Shown: positions 45,014-54,566 of the stretch, piece after piece
Layout of the letters: every line of letters starts with the position of its first letter
Numbering within the stretch: the stretch's first letter is position 1
Assembly (NCBI GenBank): GCA_041494245.1
Contig: JBGQAK010000007.1
Location: 130,684 to 194,683 of the forward strand
Direction of reading: 5' to 3'
From: RBG-13-68-16 sp041494245
GTDB taxonomy: Bacteria; Acidobacteriota; Thermoanaerobaculia; Thermoanaerobaculales; Thermoanaerobaculaceae
DNA: 64,000 nucleotides
Translations under genes and position numbers: made by a program
Notes under the pieces: model-generated
Seen by the model: only the letters and a program-made list of their open reading frames with translations
What the model was told of the DNA's origin: nothing
Databases searched by the model: none

Positions 45014-46468
45014 TCAGAGCTTCACGAGCAGGGCCATGTTGATCCGGTTCTCTGCCTTGCGGAGATCCGGGTTCCAGCCAGGCACTAGCGAGCCGGCCGG
45101 ACCGGTGTTGCCGCCTGGAGGCGTGACGCCCCCGGGACCGGCGAAGTACGGCACACTCGCGCCGCGATGATCGAACTCCCACCGGAAGGTCACGAACTGG
45201 CTCGGCATGTAGTCAAACGTGACCGATGCATCCCAGGCACGGAACAGGTCCCCGGGGTTCATAGTGAAGTAGGGCGATCCTGAAGACGCCGTCGCGCCGT
45301 TGATCGGAGGCATCAGCACGAGATAGCGGCCGGGGTTGTTGATCTGCCCGCCCCCGATCGTGAGGCCGAACACGTCCTTGTGGAACCAGAAGCGGTTGTA
45401 AAGCATCCAGCCCAGGAAGTACTGCGCCGGGCTCGCCGCGGAACCGCCGGTGCAGCTCACGCCACCGCCGCTCTCGCATCCGGCGTCTACCGTCAACGAG
45501 AACGCGGCCTTGTCGAGAAAGCTCGACGGCCTGTCGTAGTACTTGACCTCGATGCTGTCATCGCTGTGCCAGCGCGTCCGATTCTCGTTGCCGAGCGTGT
45601 CTGTGCCGACGCCGTAACTATTGGAGAGGATCGAGACAGAACCGTTCGGGCGCCACAAAACCTGCAAGCCGAGGCCGGGTTTGTTGTTGAACCTGCCGTA
45701 CGACTGCCAGCCGTTGATCAGCCACGGCTCAATCTTGAGCTTGTCAGAGGGGAAGATCTGGACCCGCAGACCGTTGAAGAACCACGGCGTGTTGGAGGAC
45801 ACGTACGACGGCTGGTACGTCCAGTTGTCGAAGTTGTAGTAGCTGAAGAGGCCGACGTACGACATGAAGATGCCCGCCTCGACGTTGATCCCGTTCCACG
45901 TGTCGATGTGGTACCCGCCGTACGCCTCGGAGACGTAGCGGTAGGCATCGGCGAGGTTCCACTGGCCACGTGAGGGACTGGCGTCGTTGCGCGGCGTCAT
46001 CGTCGAGTACATCCCGAACTGCGTCATCAGCCTGCCGATCACGTTGTCGTAGTGGAAATCTCCGCCGATCCCCAGCTGCTGCACCTGAAACTCACCCGTT
46101 CGACCGCTCTCGGAACTCCCGACCAGGGTGTTGTCCTGGGGATGGTTGAAGTCATAGATGTAGCTCGTGTCAACCCGAAACTCGCCGGTGAAGACCTTGG
46201 TATCGATCGGCGATTCTTTCGTTCGGGGATTCCCGTTGAGCCAGGTGAAGTCCGCGAAGGCGAACGGCTCGGCCGCCTTCGTGTGGGCCGGATCAGCCGC
46301 CGGGACCGGTGAATGGGGCGGCTCAGGTTGCGCATGGGGCTGAACTGGTTGGGTCTGTTCGACCTCCGGCGCCGCCGGTGCGCTCTGGGCGCCCGCCCGA
46401 AGCGGTGAGAACCACACCATTACCGCAAGGAGGGCACCCACAGCCGTGCATTTCAGGTGGTCGGTCAT
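45014..46468 (-). CDS. Outer-membrane beta-barrel porin upstream of kdp
   Basis: 484 residues. A signal peptide ends near 'RAGAQS', then a Pro/Ala/Gln-rich linker to residue ~65, then a barrel with alternating aromatic strands ('WTYQPSYVSSNTPWFFNGLR', 'YFLGWMLYNRFWFHKDVFG') and the terminal strand 'RINMALLVKL'. It resembles outer-membrane proteins that sit next to kdp operons. A role in K+ or ion passage is inferred from the shared promoter block. The ATG at 46468 has GAGGAA upstream. It is 310 bp before the kdp genes, on the same strand. Confidence 0.75.
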   Translation of the reverse strand: MTDHLKCTAVGALLAVMVWFSPLRAGAQSAPAAPEVEQTQPVQPHAQPEPPHSPVPAADPAHTKAAEPFAFADFTWLNGNPRTKESPIDTKVFTGEFRVDTSYIYDFNHPQDNTLVGSSESGRTGEFQVQQLGIGGDFHYDNVIGRLMTQFGMYSTMTPRNDASPSRGQWNLADAYRYVSEAYGGYHIDTWNGINVEAGIFMSYVGLFSYYNFDNWTYQPSYVSSNTPWFFNGLRVQIFPSDKLKIEPWLINGWQSYGRFNNKPGLGLQVLWRPNGSVSILSNSYGVGTDTLGNENRTRWHSDDSIEVKYYDRPSSFLDKAAFSLTVDAGCESGGGVSCTGGSAASPAQYFLGWMLYNRFWFHKDVFGLTIGGGQINNPGRYLVLMPPINGATASSGSPYFTMNPGDLFRAWDASVTFDYMPSQFVTFRWEFDHRGASVPYFAGPGGVTPPGGNTGPAGSLVPGWNPDLRKAENRINMALLVKL

Positions 46469-46586
46469 CGCAAGTTCCTCCACAGTCTTCCGTGCGAGCC
46501 GCGCAGGCGCCCCCACAAACGGCTAAGTGGCCGCCTGCTCGCACTCCGGGCCCCGGGTGCATCGCACCGAGCGCCCGCGATGGGCC

Positions 46587-46661
46587 GTATTGGAGTACCG
46601 GGAACGTCAAGGGCGCATAAGTCCCTGCCGCCTGCAGATCAAGGAAATCTCAGTGCAGGCG
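46587..46661 (-). promoter_or_regulatory. Porin promoter with kdp-like regulatory block
   Basis: On the minus strand TTGATC (46637-46642), 17 bp and TATGCG (46614-46619) lie ~140 bp before the porin start. The -10, its downstream 27 bp and parts upstream of the -35 match the kdp promoter. The rest of the 447-bp gap (46469-46915) shows no gene. Confidence 0.5.
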
Positions 46662-46915
46662 AACCGTGCAGGCGGCGAGGCTGAGTCGCTTCCACCTGGG
46701 CATAAGAAGCGGCGGCGGACCGGTCCGTGGCAGTCTCATGCCGACGCACGGGTGAGCACCCGCCCAACCGGGTCCTCGAGCTCGGCACGCAGATCGAACT
46801 TTAGACGTCGTCTCAATGGTCGCCCCTCCCCTGCGAGGAAAAAAGTCGCGCTGCGTCTCGTACAATGGCGCATGCCCTCAGCGGCGCCGGGCAAATTCCA
46901 TCGAAGGAGCCTCCG

Positions 46916-49663
46916 ATGCGCACAAGAGTTGTGTTCGTTCTCGCGGCTGCGATACTCCTGGCCGGAGTGGTGAGCGCCATGGAGAACCCGCTGCCCAAGC
47001 TCAAGGTCGAGCAGTACAAGCTCTCCAACGGGCTGACCGTGATCCTCTACGAGGACCACTCCCTGCCCATCGTGGGAGTCAACGTCACGTACTTCGTGGG
47101 CTCGAAGAACGAGAAGCCCGGCAAGACCGGCTTCGCGCACCTCTTCGAGCACATGATGTTCCAGGGCAGCAAGAACTCCAACCAGGGCTACTTCAAGCCG
47201 CTGCAGGAGATCGGCGGCACCCTCAACGGCAGCACCAACACCGACCGCACCCAGTACTGGGAGATGGTCCCCTCCGGTTACCTCGAGCGCGCCCTCTGGA
47301 TGGAGGCGGACCGCATGGGGTTCCTGCTCGACGCGATGACGCAGGAGCGCCTGGCCAACCAGATCTCGGTGGTCTCCAACGAGCGGCGGCAGAACTACGA
47401 GAACCGCCCGTACGGCACGGTGCGCGAGAGGATCGCCGCCGTCCTCTACCCGCCCAACCACCCCTACTCCTGGCTCACCATCGGTTCGATCGCGGATCTC
47501 CAGGCGGCGAGCCTCGACGACGTGAAGGACTTCTTCCGCAGCTACTACACCCCCAACAACGCCGGTCTGTGCGTGACCGGCGACTTCGACCCCAAGCAGA
47601 CAAGGCAGCTCATCGAGAAGGTCTTCGGCGCGCTCCCCCCCGGACCTCCGGTAAGCCGCATCGAGCGCTGGGTCCCCAAGCTGTCCGGACAGGTCGCGCT
47701 CGAGATCCAGGACCGCGTGCAACTGCCGCGCACAACCTACGTCTGGCCGACCGTGCCGATCTACACCGCCGATGACGCCGCGCTCGACGTGTTCGGCCGC
47801 ATCTTGGGCGGGGGCAAGACCTCGCGCCTCTACCAGAAGCTCGTCTACGAGAAGCAGATCGCGCAGGACGCGATGAGCACCCACAACGCACAGCAGATCG
47901 CCGGCACCTTCAACATCACGCTCACGCCGCGGCCTGGCCGCACCCTGCAGGAGGTCGAGGCCGCTGCCCTCGAGGTGCTCAAGGAAGCCCTCGACAAGGG
48001 CATCTCCAAGGACGAGCTGGAGCGCATCCAGACCATGACCACCGCGGACTACGTGCGCTCCATGCAGAGCATCGGCGGCTTCGGCGGGCTCTCGGACCGG
48101 CTCAACGAGTACTACCAGTTCCTCGGCCAACCCGACATGTACCGCTGGGACCTCCAGCGCTACCTCGACCTCACGCCTGAGGGGGTCACCGCCGCCGCGC
48201 GCCGCTACCTGGGCGCCGACCGCCTGGTCGCCCGCGTGAACCCGATGCCCCAGGTCAAGCCGGAGACCTCGGACCTCGCCACCAAGTTCGACCGGTCCTC
48301 GATGCCGGGCCAGGGACCCGAGAACGCGTTCAAGCTCCCCGCGCGCCAGCACTTCAAGCTCGCCAACGGTCTCGACGTCGTGCTCGTCGAGTACCACGAC
48401 CTCCCGCTGGTGAACCTCTACCTCCTCGTGCGCGGCGGGTCCTCCGCCGATCCCGCACAGCGCCCGGGGCTGGCGTCCATGACCGCCACGCTCCTGCAGG
48501 AGGGAGCAGCCGGGCGCACCTCGCAGCAGATCGCCGAGGCGCTCGAGGGGTTGGGCGCCGAGATGCGGACCAACGTCTCCGCGGACGCCACGGCGATCTC
48601 GCTCTCCGCCATCAAGACCCGCCTCGACGCCTCGCTCGCGATCTACTCCGACGTGGTCACGAAGCCCGACTTCCCGGCCGCCGAGCTGGAGAGGCAACGC
48701 AAGCGCCTGCTGGTGCGCTTCCAGCAGATGGAGGACCAGCCCGAGTACCTGGCCGGCCTCGCGATGACGCGCGTGCTCTTCCCCGACTACCCGTACGGCC
48801 ACCTCCCCATGGGCAACCCCAACGCGGTCGCCGCGATCACGCTCGACGACGTCAAGGGCTTCTGGAAGGCCGGCTACGTGCCGGCCAACGCGGACCTCAT
48901 CGTGGTCGGCGACGTGACGCGGGCCGAGATGGAGGCCAAACTGGCGCCCTGCCTGGGCGCCTGGAAGGGCGGCAAGGCGCCGCCCCTTTCGCTCAAGCCC
49001 GCGCCGCAGCACGGGAAGCGCACGATCTACCTGGTCGACAAGCCGGCCGCGGCCCAGTCGGTGATTACCGCGGGCCTGGTCGGCGTGCCCCGCAGCACGA
49101 AGGAGTACGCCGTCATCGAGGTGCTCAACGCCGCGTTCGGCGGACAGTTCGTCTCGCGCCTGAACCTCAACCTGCGCGAGGACAAGGGCTACACCTACGG
49201 CGCCCGGTCGCGCTTCCAGTTCGACCGCTTCTCGGGCAGCTTCACGGCCGGCGCCCCGGTCCAGACCAAGGTCACGGTGCCGGCTCTCAAGGAGATCCTC
49301 GCCGAGCTCGAGGGCATCGCGGGCAAGCGGCCGATCACCGACAAGGAGCTGTCGTACGCGCAGGGCACGATCGTCAACGGCTACGTGCGGCGGTTCGAGA
49401 CGCCGGGGCAGATCGCCATGCAGCTTTCGGACGTCGTCCTCTACGGCCTGCCCGACGACACGCTGGAGACGTTCCCCAAGCAGGTCATGGCGGTCAAGGC
49501 CTCCGAGCTCTCCAAGCTGGGTCCGAAGCTGATCCTGCCGGACGATCTGGCCATCGTGGTGGTCGGCGACGCCAAGGTCGTCAAGCCCGAGCTGGAGAAG
49601 CTGCAGCTCGGCCCGATCGTCGAGCTGGACAAGGAAGGCAACCCGATCGCCGCGAAGAAGTGA
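46916..49663 (+). CDS. M16-family zinc peptidase, two-lobed, exported
   Basis: 915 residues from the ATG at 46916 (AAGGAG seven bases upstream); an earlier in-frame ATG at 46865 would place extra residues before the signal peptide. Residues 1-21 are a signal sequence. The first half has the inverted zinc motif 'HLFEH' (75-79) with the distal Glu region 'SVVSNERRQNYENRPYG'. The second half repeats the fold without the HxxEH residues, as in pitrilysin-like enzymes that fold into two lobes. It should degrade peptides in the periplasm. TACAAT at 46861-46866 may be its -10. Confidence 0.92.
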   Translation: MRTRVVFVLAAAILLAGVVSAMENPLPKLKVEQYKLSNGLTVILYEDHSLPIVGVNVTYFVGSKNEKPGKTGFAHLFEHMMFQGSKNSNQGYFKPLQEIGGTLNGSTNTDRTQYWEMVPSGYLERALWMEADRMGFLLDAMTQERLANQISVVSNERRQNYENRPYGTVRERIAAVLYPPNHPYSWLTIGSIADLQAASLDDVKDFFRSYYTPNNAGLCVTGDFDPKQTRQLIEKVFGALPPGPPVSRIERWVPKLSGQVALEIQDRVQLPRTTYVWPTVPIYTADDAALDVFGRILGGGKTSRLYQKLVYEKQIAQDAMSTHNAQQIAGTFNITLTPRPGRTLQEVEAAALEVLKEALDKGISKDELERIQTMTTADYVRSMQSIGGFGGLSDRLNEYYQFLGQPDMYRWDLQRYLDLTPEGVTAAARRYLGADRLVARVNPMPQVKPETSDLATKFDRSSMPGQGPENAFKLPARQHFKLANGLDVVLVEYHDLPLVNLYLLVRGGSSADPAQRPGLASMTATLLQEGAAGRTSQQIAEALEGLGAEMRTNVSADATAISLSAIKTRLDASLAIYSDVVTKPDFPAAELERQRKRLLVRFQQMEDQPEYLAGLAMTRVLFPDYPYGHLPMGNPNAVAAITLDDVKGFWKAGYVPANADLIVVGDVTRAEMEAKLAPCLGAWKGGKAPPLSLKPAPQHGKRTIYLVDKPAAAQSVITAGLVGVPRSTKEYAVIEVLNAAFGGQFVSRLNLNLREDKGYTYGARSRFQFDRFSGSFTAGAPVQTKVTVPALKEILAELEGIAGKRPITDKELSYAQGTIVNGYVRRFETPGQIAMQLSDVVLYGLPDDTLETFPKQVMAVKASELSKLGPKLILPDDLAIVVVGDAKVVKPELEKLQLGPIVELDKEGNPIAAKK

Positions 49664-49697
49664 CGCCGGCGCGAGCGGAGAAAACGGAGCGGGCCGG

Positions 49698-49727
49698 GCC
49701 GCCCCCTCTCGCCCTGCGGGGGCCGGC
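49698..49727. terminator. GC-rich hairpin between convergent genes
   Basis: CCGCCCCC and GGGGGCCGG pair with one bulge between the M16 and M6 stop codons. There is no strong T-tract, so it may act on either strand as a weak terminator. Confidence 0.3.
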
Positions 49728-49731
49728 GGAA

Positions 49732-52188
49732 TTACATGCGCCGCAAGTGCTTGCGGGGAATGGGCCCGAGCGGGGCGATCACCTTCTTGATCACCACGTT
49801 GTCGATGTAGGCGCCCTCTTTCTGGGTGGTCGCATCCGACAAGAACAGGAACGCGAAGGACACGTTCGACTGCCCGAGGATCGGAGCGTCGTTTTCCACG
49901 GTCATGTCCTTCATCTTGACCGACACGTGCTCCCAGCCGGTGGTCGCCCCGGAGCTCTCGAAACCGTAATAGTTTGTCCCGTCAACGGACCACATCCAGT
50001 AGACCGCGTCCGTCGGATTGACCGCGTTGCCGCCGTCGTCGATGTCCATCCAGAGGTCGAAGTCCCAGGTGCCGTCCGTGGCGTCGGCGAGCGAGAACGG
50101 CCCAGCAACCAGGAAGGTGCCCTGGTTGGGCGCGTACTGCGTGCACGGGGTCTGCGGCGCCAAGCCGCCGGCGGCGCACCACACGGCGCCGTTGCCGCCT
50201 GCCGTCTTGCAGCTCGCGAGGCCCCAGGCCGTGCCGCTGGCTCCGCTCGTCTTGCCGAGCCTCCACTTGGACAGGCCGCTCTCGAAGTCGTCGGCGAGGA
50301 GCGTGATGCCGCCCGAGGCGCCGGCGGAGAACGCCCATGTCCCGCTCGCGGGGGCCGCGGCCTCGCCGCACGGGTCCTTGGCCACCACCTTCCAGAAGTA
50401 GCTCGATCCCGCGGTCACGCTCACGTTGACGCTCGTGCCCGTCTGGTTGCCGAGCAGCGGCGGGTTCTGGTCGTTCCCGAAATAGACGTCGTAGGAAGCC
50501 GCGCCTTCGGACGCGCCCCAGCTCAGCGTGACTGGGCCGGTGGCGGGGACGGCGGCTCCGTTGGCCGGAGAGGTAAGGCTGAATGTACCGGGGGCAGAGC
50601 ACGGCTGCTGGATCGTGACCGTGAATGAGATCGTGTCCCCCGGCGCGCCGACATTGGAGATCGAGAGGCCACCGGGGTACCCGGCGGACAGGAACGATGA
50701 GGGATTGGTGGTGTCGTCGATGGCTGTGCGTGGTGGCACCGTGTTGTTCGCGAAGTACGCGTTGAGGAGGTTCCCCTGGCGCGTCACCGTACCGTCGGGG
50801 CGGTAGATGTAGAGCTCGTCCGGAGGCCCGCAGCTGTTGCCGCGGATTCCCGTCTTGATCCGGTAGACGAGGAGACCGTCGCCCGGCACCATGTTCTCGA
50901 ATGGGAAGCTGCGCTTGCGGTACTCCACGACGAAGTACTCACTCGTCGAGTCGGGCGAGGCGATCCTGTAGCAGTTGTTGCTCGCCGAGGTCAGCGGGTG
51001 CAGGGAGTACGGCCCCGAGGTCGAGATCAGCGGGATCTGGGGGATCCACCCCATGTACTGGTACTTCAAGTACGCCGTCATGTGCTGCGGCGGGTTCGCG
51101 TCGTAGCCCATGATGTCCCACCGCCCGACCGGGTCGAGACCGACCGCGGATGAGCACGTGTCGTAGTGGTAGAGGTCCGGGGCGCCCAGCGTGTGCGTCA
51201 TCTCGTGGCACAGCTCCCCGACCGCGATGCCGTTGTCGAGCTCGAAGTTGTAGTCGTCCACGGTCTTTCCGTTGATCGTTGCGGTCGCGGCAAAGTCCGC
51301 GCTCATCGCCCACCGGTGCGGCCACAGGAGGTTGCCCCAGCCGTCCGGCGAGCCGCTCACGACGAAGACCACGTTGTCCACGAAGCCGTCGTGGTTGGTG
51401 TCGAGGTCCAGCCCGGGCGGCACCTGGGACGAGATGCTGTCCACCGCCGCCTTCAGCAGCGTGTGCTCGCGCTCGCCGCGGTTCCCGTCGGTGTAGCCGT
51501 CCGGGTTGGTGCTGCCCTGGAGCCGGTAGTACGAGCGGTTGTGCGTGTCCTGGAAGGAAACGACGGTCGAACCCGAGGGCGCCGGGAAGAAGCTGCTGTC
51601 CACGGTGAGTTGGCCGTAGGACGCCTCCAGGAAGTACCACCGCAGCGAGCTGTCCGTCGAGTTTGCGGCGTTGAGCCACATCTGGTACGAGCCCGGCGCC
51701 TGGAAACCGGCCGCGGAATCGTCGGCGAAACGAATGAAGATCACGATGTTGTTGATGTGGGAGAACTCCGGCGCGTTGGCGAGGGCCTGGGCCCGCGCCT
51801 GAAGATGGCGCCTCCCTGCCGGGAACAGCTCCTCAGGGGCCGGAAGGTACTGTGGGTCGGGCTTAACCCCCTTCTCGAGGCCCAGCGCCGCGGGGTCCGC
51901 CTCCCCCACCCGGAACGCGGAGGGCTGCAGGCGGCCGTCCACCTTGACCGCGTACACGAGGTATCCGCTCTGCGGGTCGCGGACCACCACGTACCCGTCG
52001 GCGTCGTGCAGCCAGTTGTAGTACTCGTCGCCGGTCGCGAACAGGTGCAGCACCGTGCCGTCCGGCTGCGTGACCGTCTGCGGCACGTTGCGCCGGTACG
52101 CCGCCTCGCCCGCCACCGCCACGAGCAGCGCAACGAGGACGATCAGCCATATGCCACCCCGGCGCCTTGCTCGAGGGGAAATGCCCAT
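49732..52188 (-). CDS. Secreted M6-family metalloprotease
   Basis: 818 residues. An Arg-rich start and membrane segment (about 1-30) form the signal peptide. An N-terminal propeptide-like domain follows ('DGTVLHLFATGDEYYNWLHD'), then the catalytic domain with the zinc site 'GELCHEMTHTLGAPD' (HEMTH at 328-332) and 'WDIMGYD'. After ~550 there is a fibronectin-like domain and a C-terminal domain around 'DDFESGLSKWRLGKTSG'. It resembles immune-inhibitor-A-type proteases. The ATG at 52188 has a GGAAGGTG site. Its first ~80 codons and its upstream DNA are duplicated at 54468-54900. Confidence 0.85.
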   Translation of the reverse strand: MGISPRARRRGGIWLIVLVALLVAVAGEAAYRRNVPQTVTQPDGTVLHLFATGDEYYNWLHDADGYVVVRDPQSGYLVYAVKVDGRLQPSAFRVGEADPAALGLEKGVKPDPQYLPAPEELFPAGRRHLQARAQALANAPEFSHINNIVIFIRFADDSAAGFQAPGSYQMWLNAANSTDSSLRWYFLEASYGQLTVDSSFFPAPSGSTVVSFQDTHNRSYYRLQGSTNPDGYTDGNRGEREHTLLKAAVDSISSQVPPGLDLDTNHDGFVDNVVFVVSGSPDGWGNLLWPHRWAMSADFAATATINGKTVDDYNFELDNGIAVGELCHEMTHTLGAPDLYHYDTCSSAVGLDPVGRWDIMGYDANPPQHMTAYLKYQYMGWIPQIPLISTSGPYSLHPLTSASNNCYRIASPDSTSEYFVVEYRKRSFPFENMVPGDGLLVYRIKTGIRGNSCGPPDELYIYRPDGTVTRQGNLLNAYFANNTVPPRTAIDDTTNPSSFLSAGYPGGLSISNVGAPGDTISFTVTIQQPCSAPGTFSLTSPANGAAVPATGPVTLSWGASEGAASYDVYFGNDQNPPLLGNQTGTSVNVSVTAGSSYFWKVVAKDPCGEAAAPASGTWAFSAGASGGITLLADDFESGLSKWRLGKTSGASGTAWGLASCKTAGGNGAVWCAAGGLAPQTPCTQYAPNQGTFLVAGPFSLADATDGTWDFDLWMDIDDGGNAVNPTDAVYWMWSVDGTNYYGFESSGATTGWEHVSVKMKDMTVENDAPILGQSNVSFAFLFLSDATTQKEGAYIDNVVIKKVIAPLGPIPRKHLRRM

Positions 52189-52501
52189 GGGTTCACCTTC
52201 CGACGGCGGCCCGCGCCGCCCGCACGACACACCCGAATCTAAGCCATCCGCAGCGATTTTGAAAGCCGCCCTGTCCGCGCACCGTCGTAATCTAGCCACG
52301 GTCGCGCTTCTCCTTGAAGGAAGGCGCGGTGGCGAGTCGTGGGTCAGCCTCGGCAGAAGCCCCCAAGAAGGACAACCTATGATGACCTTCAAGAGGTCGA
52401 CGGTTCGATGCAGTTCGGCTCCACCCACCCACGAGGCACAGGTCCCTGGAGGAAGTGGTAAAATATTTAGCCTGATAGACTTCGCTCCCTAGGGCGCCGC
52501 G

Positions 52502-52531
52502 TTAGACCGGGGGTTCAGGATCGTTTACAAT
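52502..52531 (+). promoter_or_regulatory. Promoter of the TIGR04255-like cassette
   Basis: TTAGAC (52502-52507), 18 bp and TACAAT (52526-52531) precede the ATG at 52551, which has GGAGG just upstream. The remainder of 52189-52501 shows no gene; it includes the upstream part duplicated with the M6 gene. Confidence 0.5.
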
Positions 52532-52550
52532 GAGCCGAACTGGAGGACCG

Positions 52551-53291
52551 ATGGCGAGAGTGCCTGTCCGGTTGCAGCACCCGCCGCTGGTCGAGGTGGT
52601 TTTCGAGGTCCGCTTCGCAAGCACGATAGGTTCGACAGGGGATCTCCTTCCGGGGCTTATTTACCCACGCGTTGGAAAGCGTTTCCCTAAGCTCGAGAAA
52701 CTCCCCCTGGCAGACTTCCCCAAAGAGATGCGAGAGGCAGACGTCAACCTCAAGTACGTCCCGCATCTGCGCCTATCGGGGCAGAGTGAGGCGCTTCTCT
52801 TAGGTGATCATGTGTTCACTGTCAGTAAGATGCCCCCTTACCACGGCTGGCCGCACTTCCACGCACTATGTGAGGAATCGTTGCAGGCGTTCAAGGACAC
52901 GAGCCAGGTCGAGCGTGTGGAGCGCCTATCGTTGAAGTGTGTCAACATACTGGAGACTGGCCAGGGTTCTCCCCTCTCGCTTCTTAGTATCGAGCTGAAA
53001 CTTGGTGAGTTTAGTGTGACCGATCGGGGATTTCGGCTTCGCAACGAGTTTGACCTGCACGGCTTCACCAATATTGTCGAAATCGTTGGGCAAGCTACGG
53101 CTGAAGTACAAGGCAAATCGCGAAGCGGGCTGCTATTCTCTCTAGATACGATCAAGCAGGCCGACGGCGGTGACGTCTGGAACACGGCTCTTTCAACTTT
53201 GGACGATGCTCATGTGACCCTGAAGAATATTTTCTTTGGCCTACTCGCTCCTGCAACACTCGAAGCACTCGGCCCATTGTGGGAGGGTTGA
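52551..53291 (+). CDS. TIGR04255-like protein
   Basis: 246 residues from the ATG at 52551; an earlier ATG at 52530 falls inside the -10 box. 'LQHPPLVEVVFEVRF', 'RLSGQSEALLLGDHVFTVS', 'ERLSLKCVNIL' and a C-terminal 'HVTLKNIFFGLL' match the sporadically distributed TIGR04255 family of ~250 residues. The function of this family is unknown, but it is often found in accessory regions. Codon use is less GC-biased than in core genes, suggesting transfer. It leads three tightly packed genes: the next starts 2 bp after its stop. Confidence 0.7.
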   Translation: MARVPVRLQHPPLVEVVFEVRFASTIGSTGDLLPGLIYPRVGKRFPKLEKLPLADFPKEMREADVNLKYVPHLRLSGQSEALLLGDHVFTVSKMPPYHGWPHFHALCEESLQAFKDTSQVERVERLSLKCVNILETGQGSPLSLLSIELKLGEFSVTDRGFRLRNEFDLHGFTNIVEIVGQATAEVQGKSRSGLLFSLDTIKQADGGDVWNTALSTLDDAHVTLKNIFFGLLAPATLEALGPLWEG

Positions 53292-53293
53292 TC

Positions 53294-53623
53294 ATGGCGT
53301 ACCGACCCGCTGTGGCACCAGAGGTGGATCGAAGCAGCACCCTCGCTCAGACCGGGCTGAGGGCAGCCGTCTTAGGCCTGGCTTTGCGCGTGCCTCCTGC
53401 CGCGGCTCGCCTGACGGGCGGGCCCCGCACCTTGAATGTGCAGTACCGTTTCACGCTGGCCAATCAAAGTTCAACCACCAGCTCCACCTTTTCGGATCTT
53501 ACGCCTGCCGATTTGTTACAGGCTCTGGTCGATCTGCACAGCTTCCTGGTTATGAGGCAACGGGACCTTGATCCAGAGGATAGGCGACTGCTGGACGCCC
53601 ACCTCTGGGACCTTTATGAGTAG
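53294..53623 (+). CDS. Small uncharacterised protein, second of cassette
   Basis: 109 residues from the ATG at 53294 with GGAGGG upstream, 2 bp after the previous stop. The middle ('LNVQYRFTLANQSSTTSSTF') is Ser/Thr-rich and the end ('DLLQALVDLHSFLVMRQRDL') helical. No family is recognised. It overlaps the third gene by 8 nt, so the three are probably translated together. Confidence 0.6.
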   Translation: MAYRPAVAPEVDRSSTLAQTGLRAAVLGLALRVPPAAARLTGGPRTLNVQYRFTLANQSSTTSSTFSDLTPADLLQALVDLHSFLVMRQRDLDPEDRRLLDAHLWDLYE

Positions 53624-54218
53624 CCCGGACATATTCGAGCAAGCCAAGCTCTACCTGCCAAAGTACCTAACCTCAACACAGCAGCGAGAGCTTTTCGAAC
53701 AGCTCCGTGAGTTCCCGCGCATAAGAGAGTTCTACCTTGACAAGCCACCTGAGCAAACGTTGCTCCAAGGTGACGGTTGGAGAGGGTTTGTCGTTCTGGA
53801 TTTCTTCACTTCCGAGAGGAAGGTTATCTCTGGCGTGATCCTTTCAAATAGCTGCGATATCAGCCCAGAGAACCTCCAAATGCTTCCGGGGCGGGTCCTC
53901 TTCTCTCCTCTTATCCGGCTAAGCAAGTACAGGCGGCTGTTGCGTGATGCGGGCCGAAGCGATGAGCAGATAGAAGGAAAGCTCGCAAGCATCCGCAAGC
54001 AAGAGGTAACTTCGATCTTCTGGCTACCGGAGTTACCGGGTACGTTTGAGGAAAGCATGATTCTCCTTGACGACATTCACACCCACCCGCTCGACGATTT
54101 CGTCCAACGTGATAGAAGCCGCATCTTTACCCTGAGCCAGGTGGGATTTTATGTGCTCTTGTTGAAACTTTCTATTCATTTCTCGCGGTTTCAGGAAGGG
54201 GTCCAACGCTATAACTAG
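53616..54218 (+). CDS. Uncharacterised protein with 'SNSCDIS' motif, third of cassette
   Basis: 200 residues. 'GFVVLDFFTSERKVISGVIL' leads into 'SNSCDISPEN', a Cys-Asp motif resembling the 'SQTCDI' signature of small uncharacterised proteins found in phage- and defence-like loci. A helical segment 'KLASIRKQEVTSIFWLPELP' and a C-terminal helix follow. No known catalytic domain can be named. The start overlaps the preceding gene by 8 nt. A defence or stress role is possible from context only. Confidence 0.6.
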   Translation: MSSPDIFEQAKLYLPKYLTSTQQRELFEQLREFPRIREFYLDKPPEQTLLQGDGWRGFVVLDFFTSERKVISGVILSNSCDISPENLQMLPGRVLFSPLIRLSKYRRLLRDAGRSDEQIEGKLASIRKQEVTSIFWLPELPGTFEESMILLDDIHTHPLDDFVQRDRSRIFTLSQVGFYVLLLKLSIHFSRFQEGVQRYN

Positions 54219-54467
54219 GGAACAACCATCTAACCTCTGCACAGCAGCAGCGACCCCGGGACCCTGCACGGGAAATCCTCACCACATTTGACATTGTCCC
54301 ACCCTTAGGACTGTGCGCTGCCTTTGAACATGATCATGCACGAGGCAGACCGGAGACGCGGCAAACTGACCCGGTGCTCGCCCGCGCAGATTTTGAGCTG
54401 AGACCCGCCTTCACCCGTCGACCCCACGCCGACTGGGAGGTCAGGTAGAGTAATGTCCTCTTTTCGG

Positions 54468-54566
54468 TTACAGCCCGTAGTACAGCTCGATCTCGTTGGG
54501 GTGGGGGCGGTTGCGGACCTGGCGCTCCTCGTTGCGCGTGCGTGCGGTCCAGCGCTCGACGAGGTC
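54468..54566 (-). repeat. glnA 3'-end repeat copy R1
   Basis: 99 bp encoding the last 32 residues of a glutamine synthetase ('DLVERW', 'VRNRPHPNEIELYYGL') plus stop TAA. It starts exactly at the stop codon, and flanking DNA to the left does not match the other copies. It differs from R2 at about ten positions. Confidence 0.8.
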
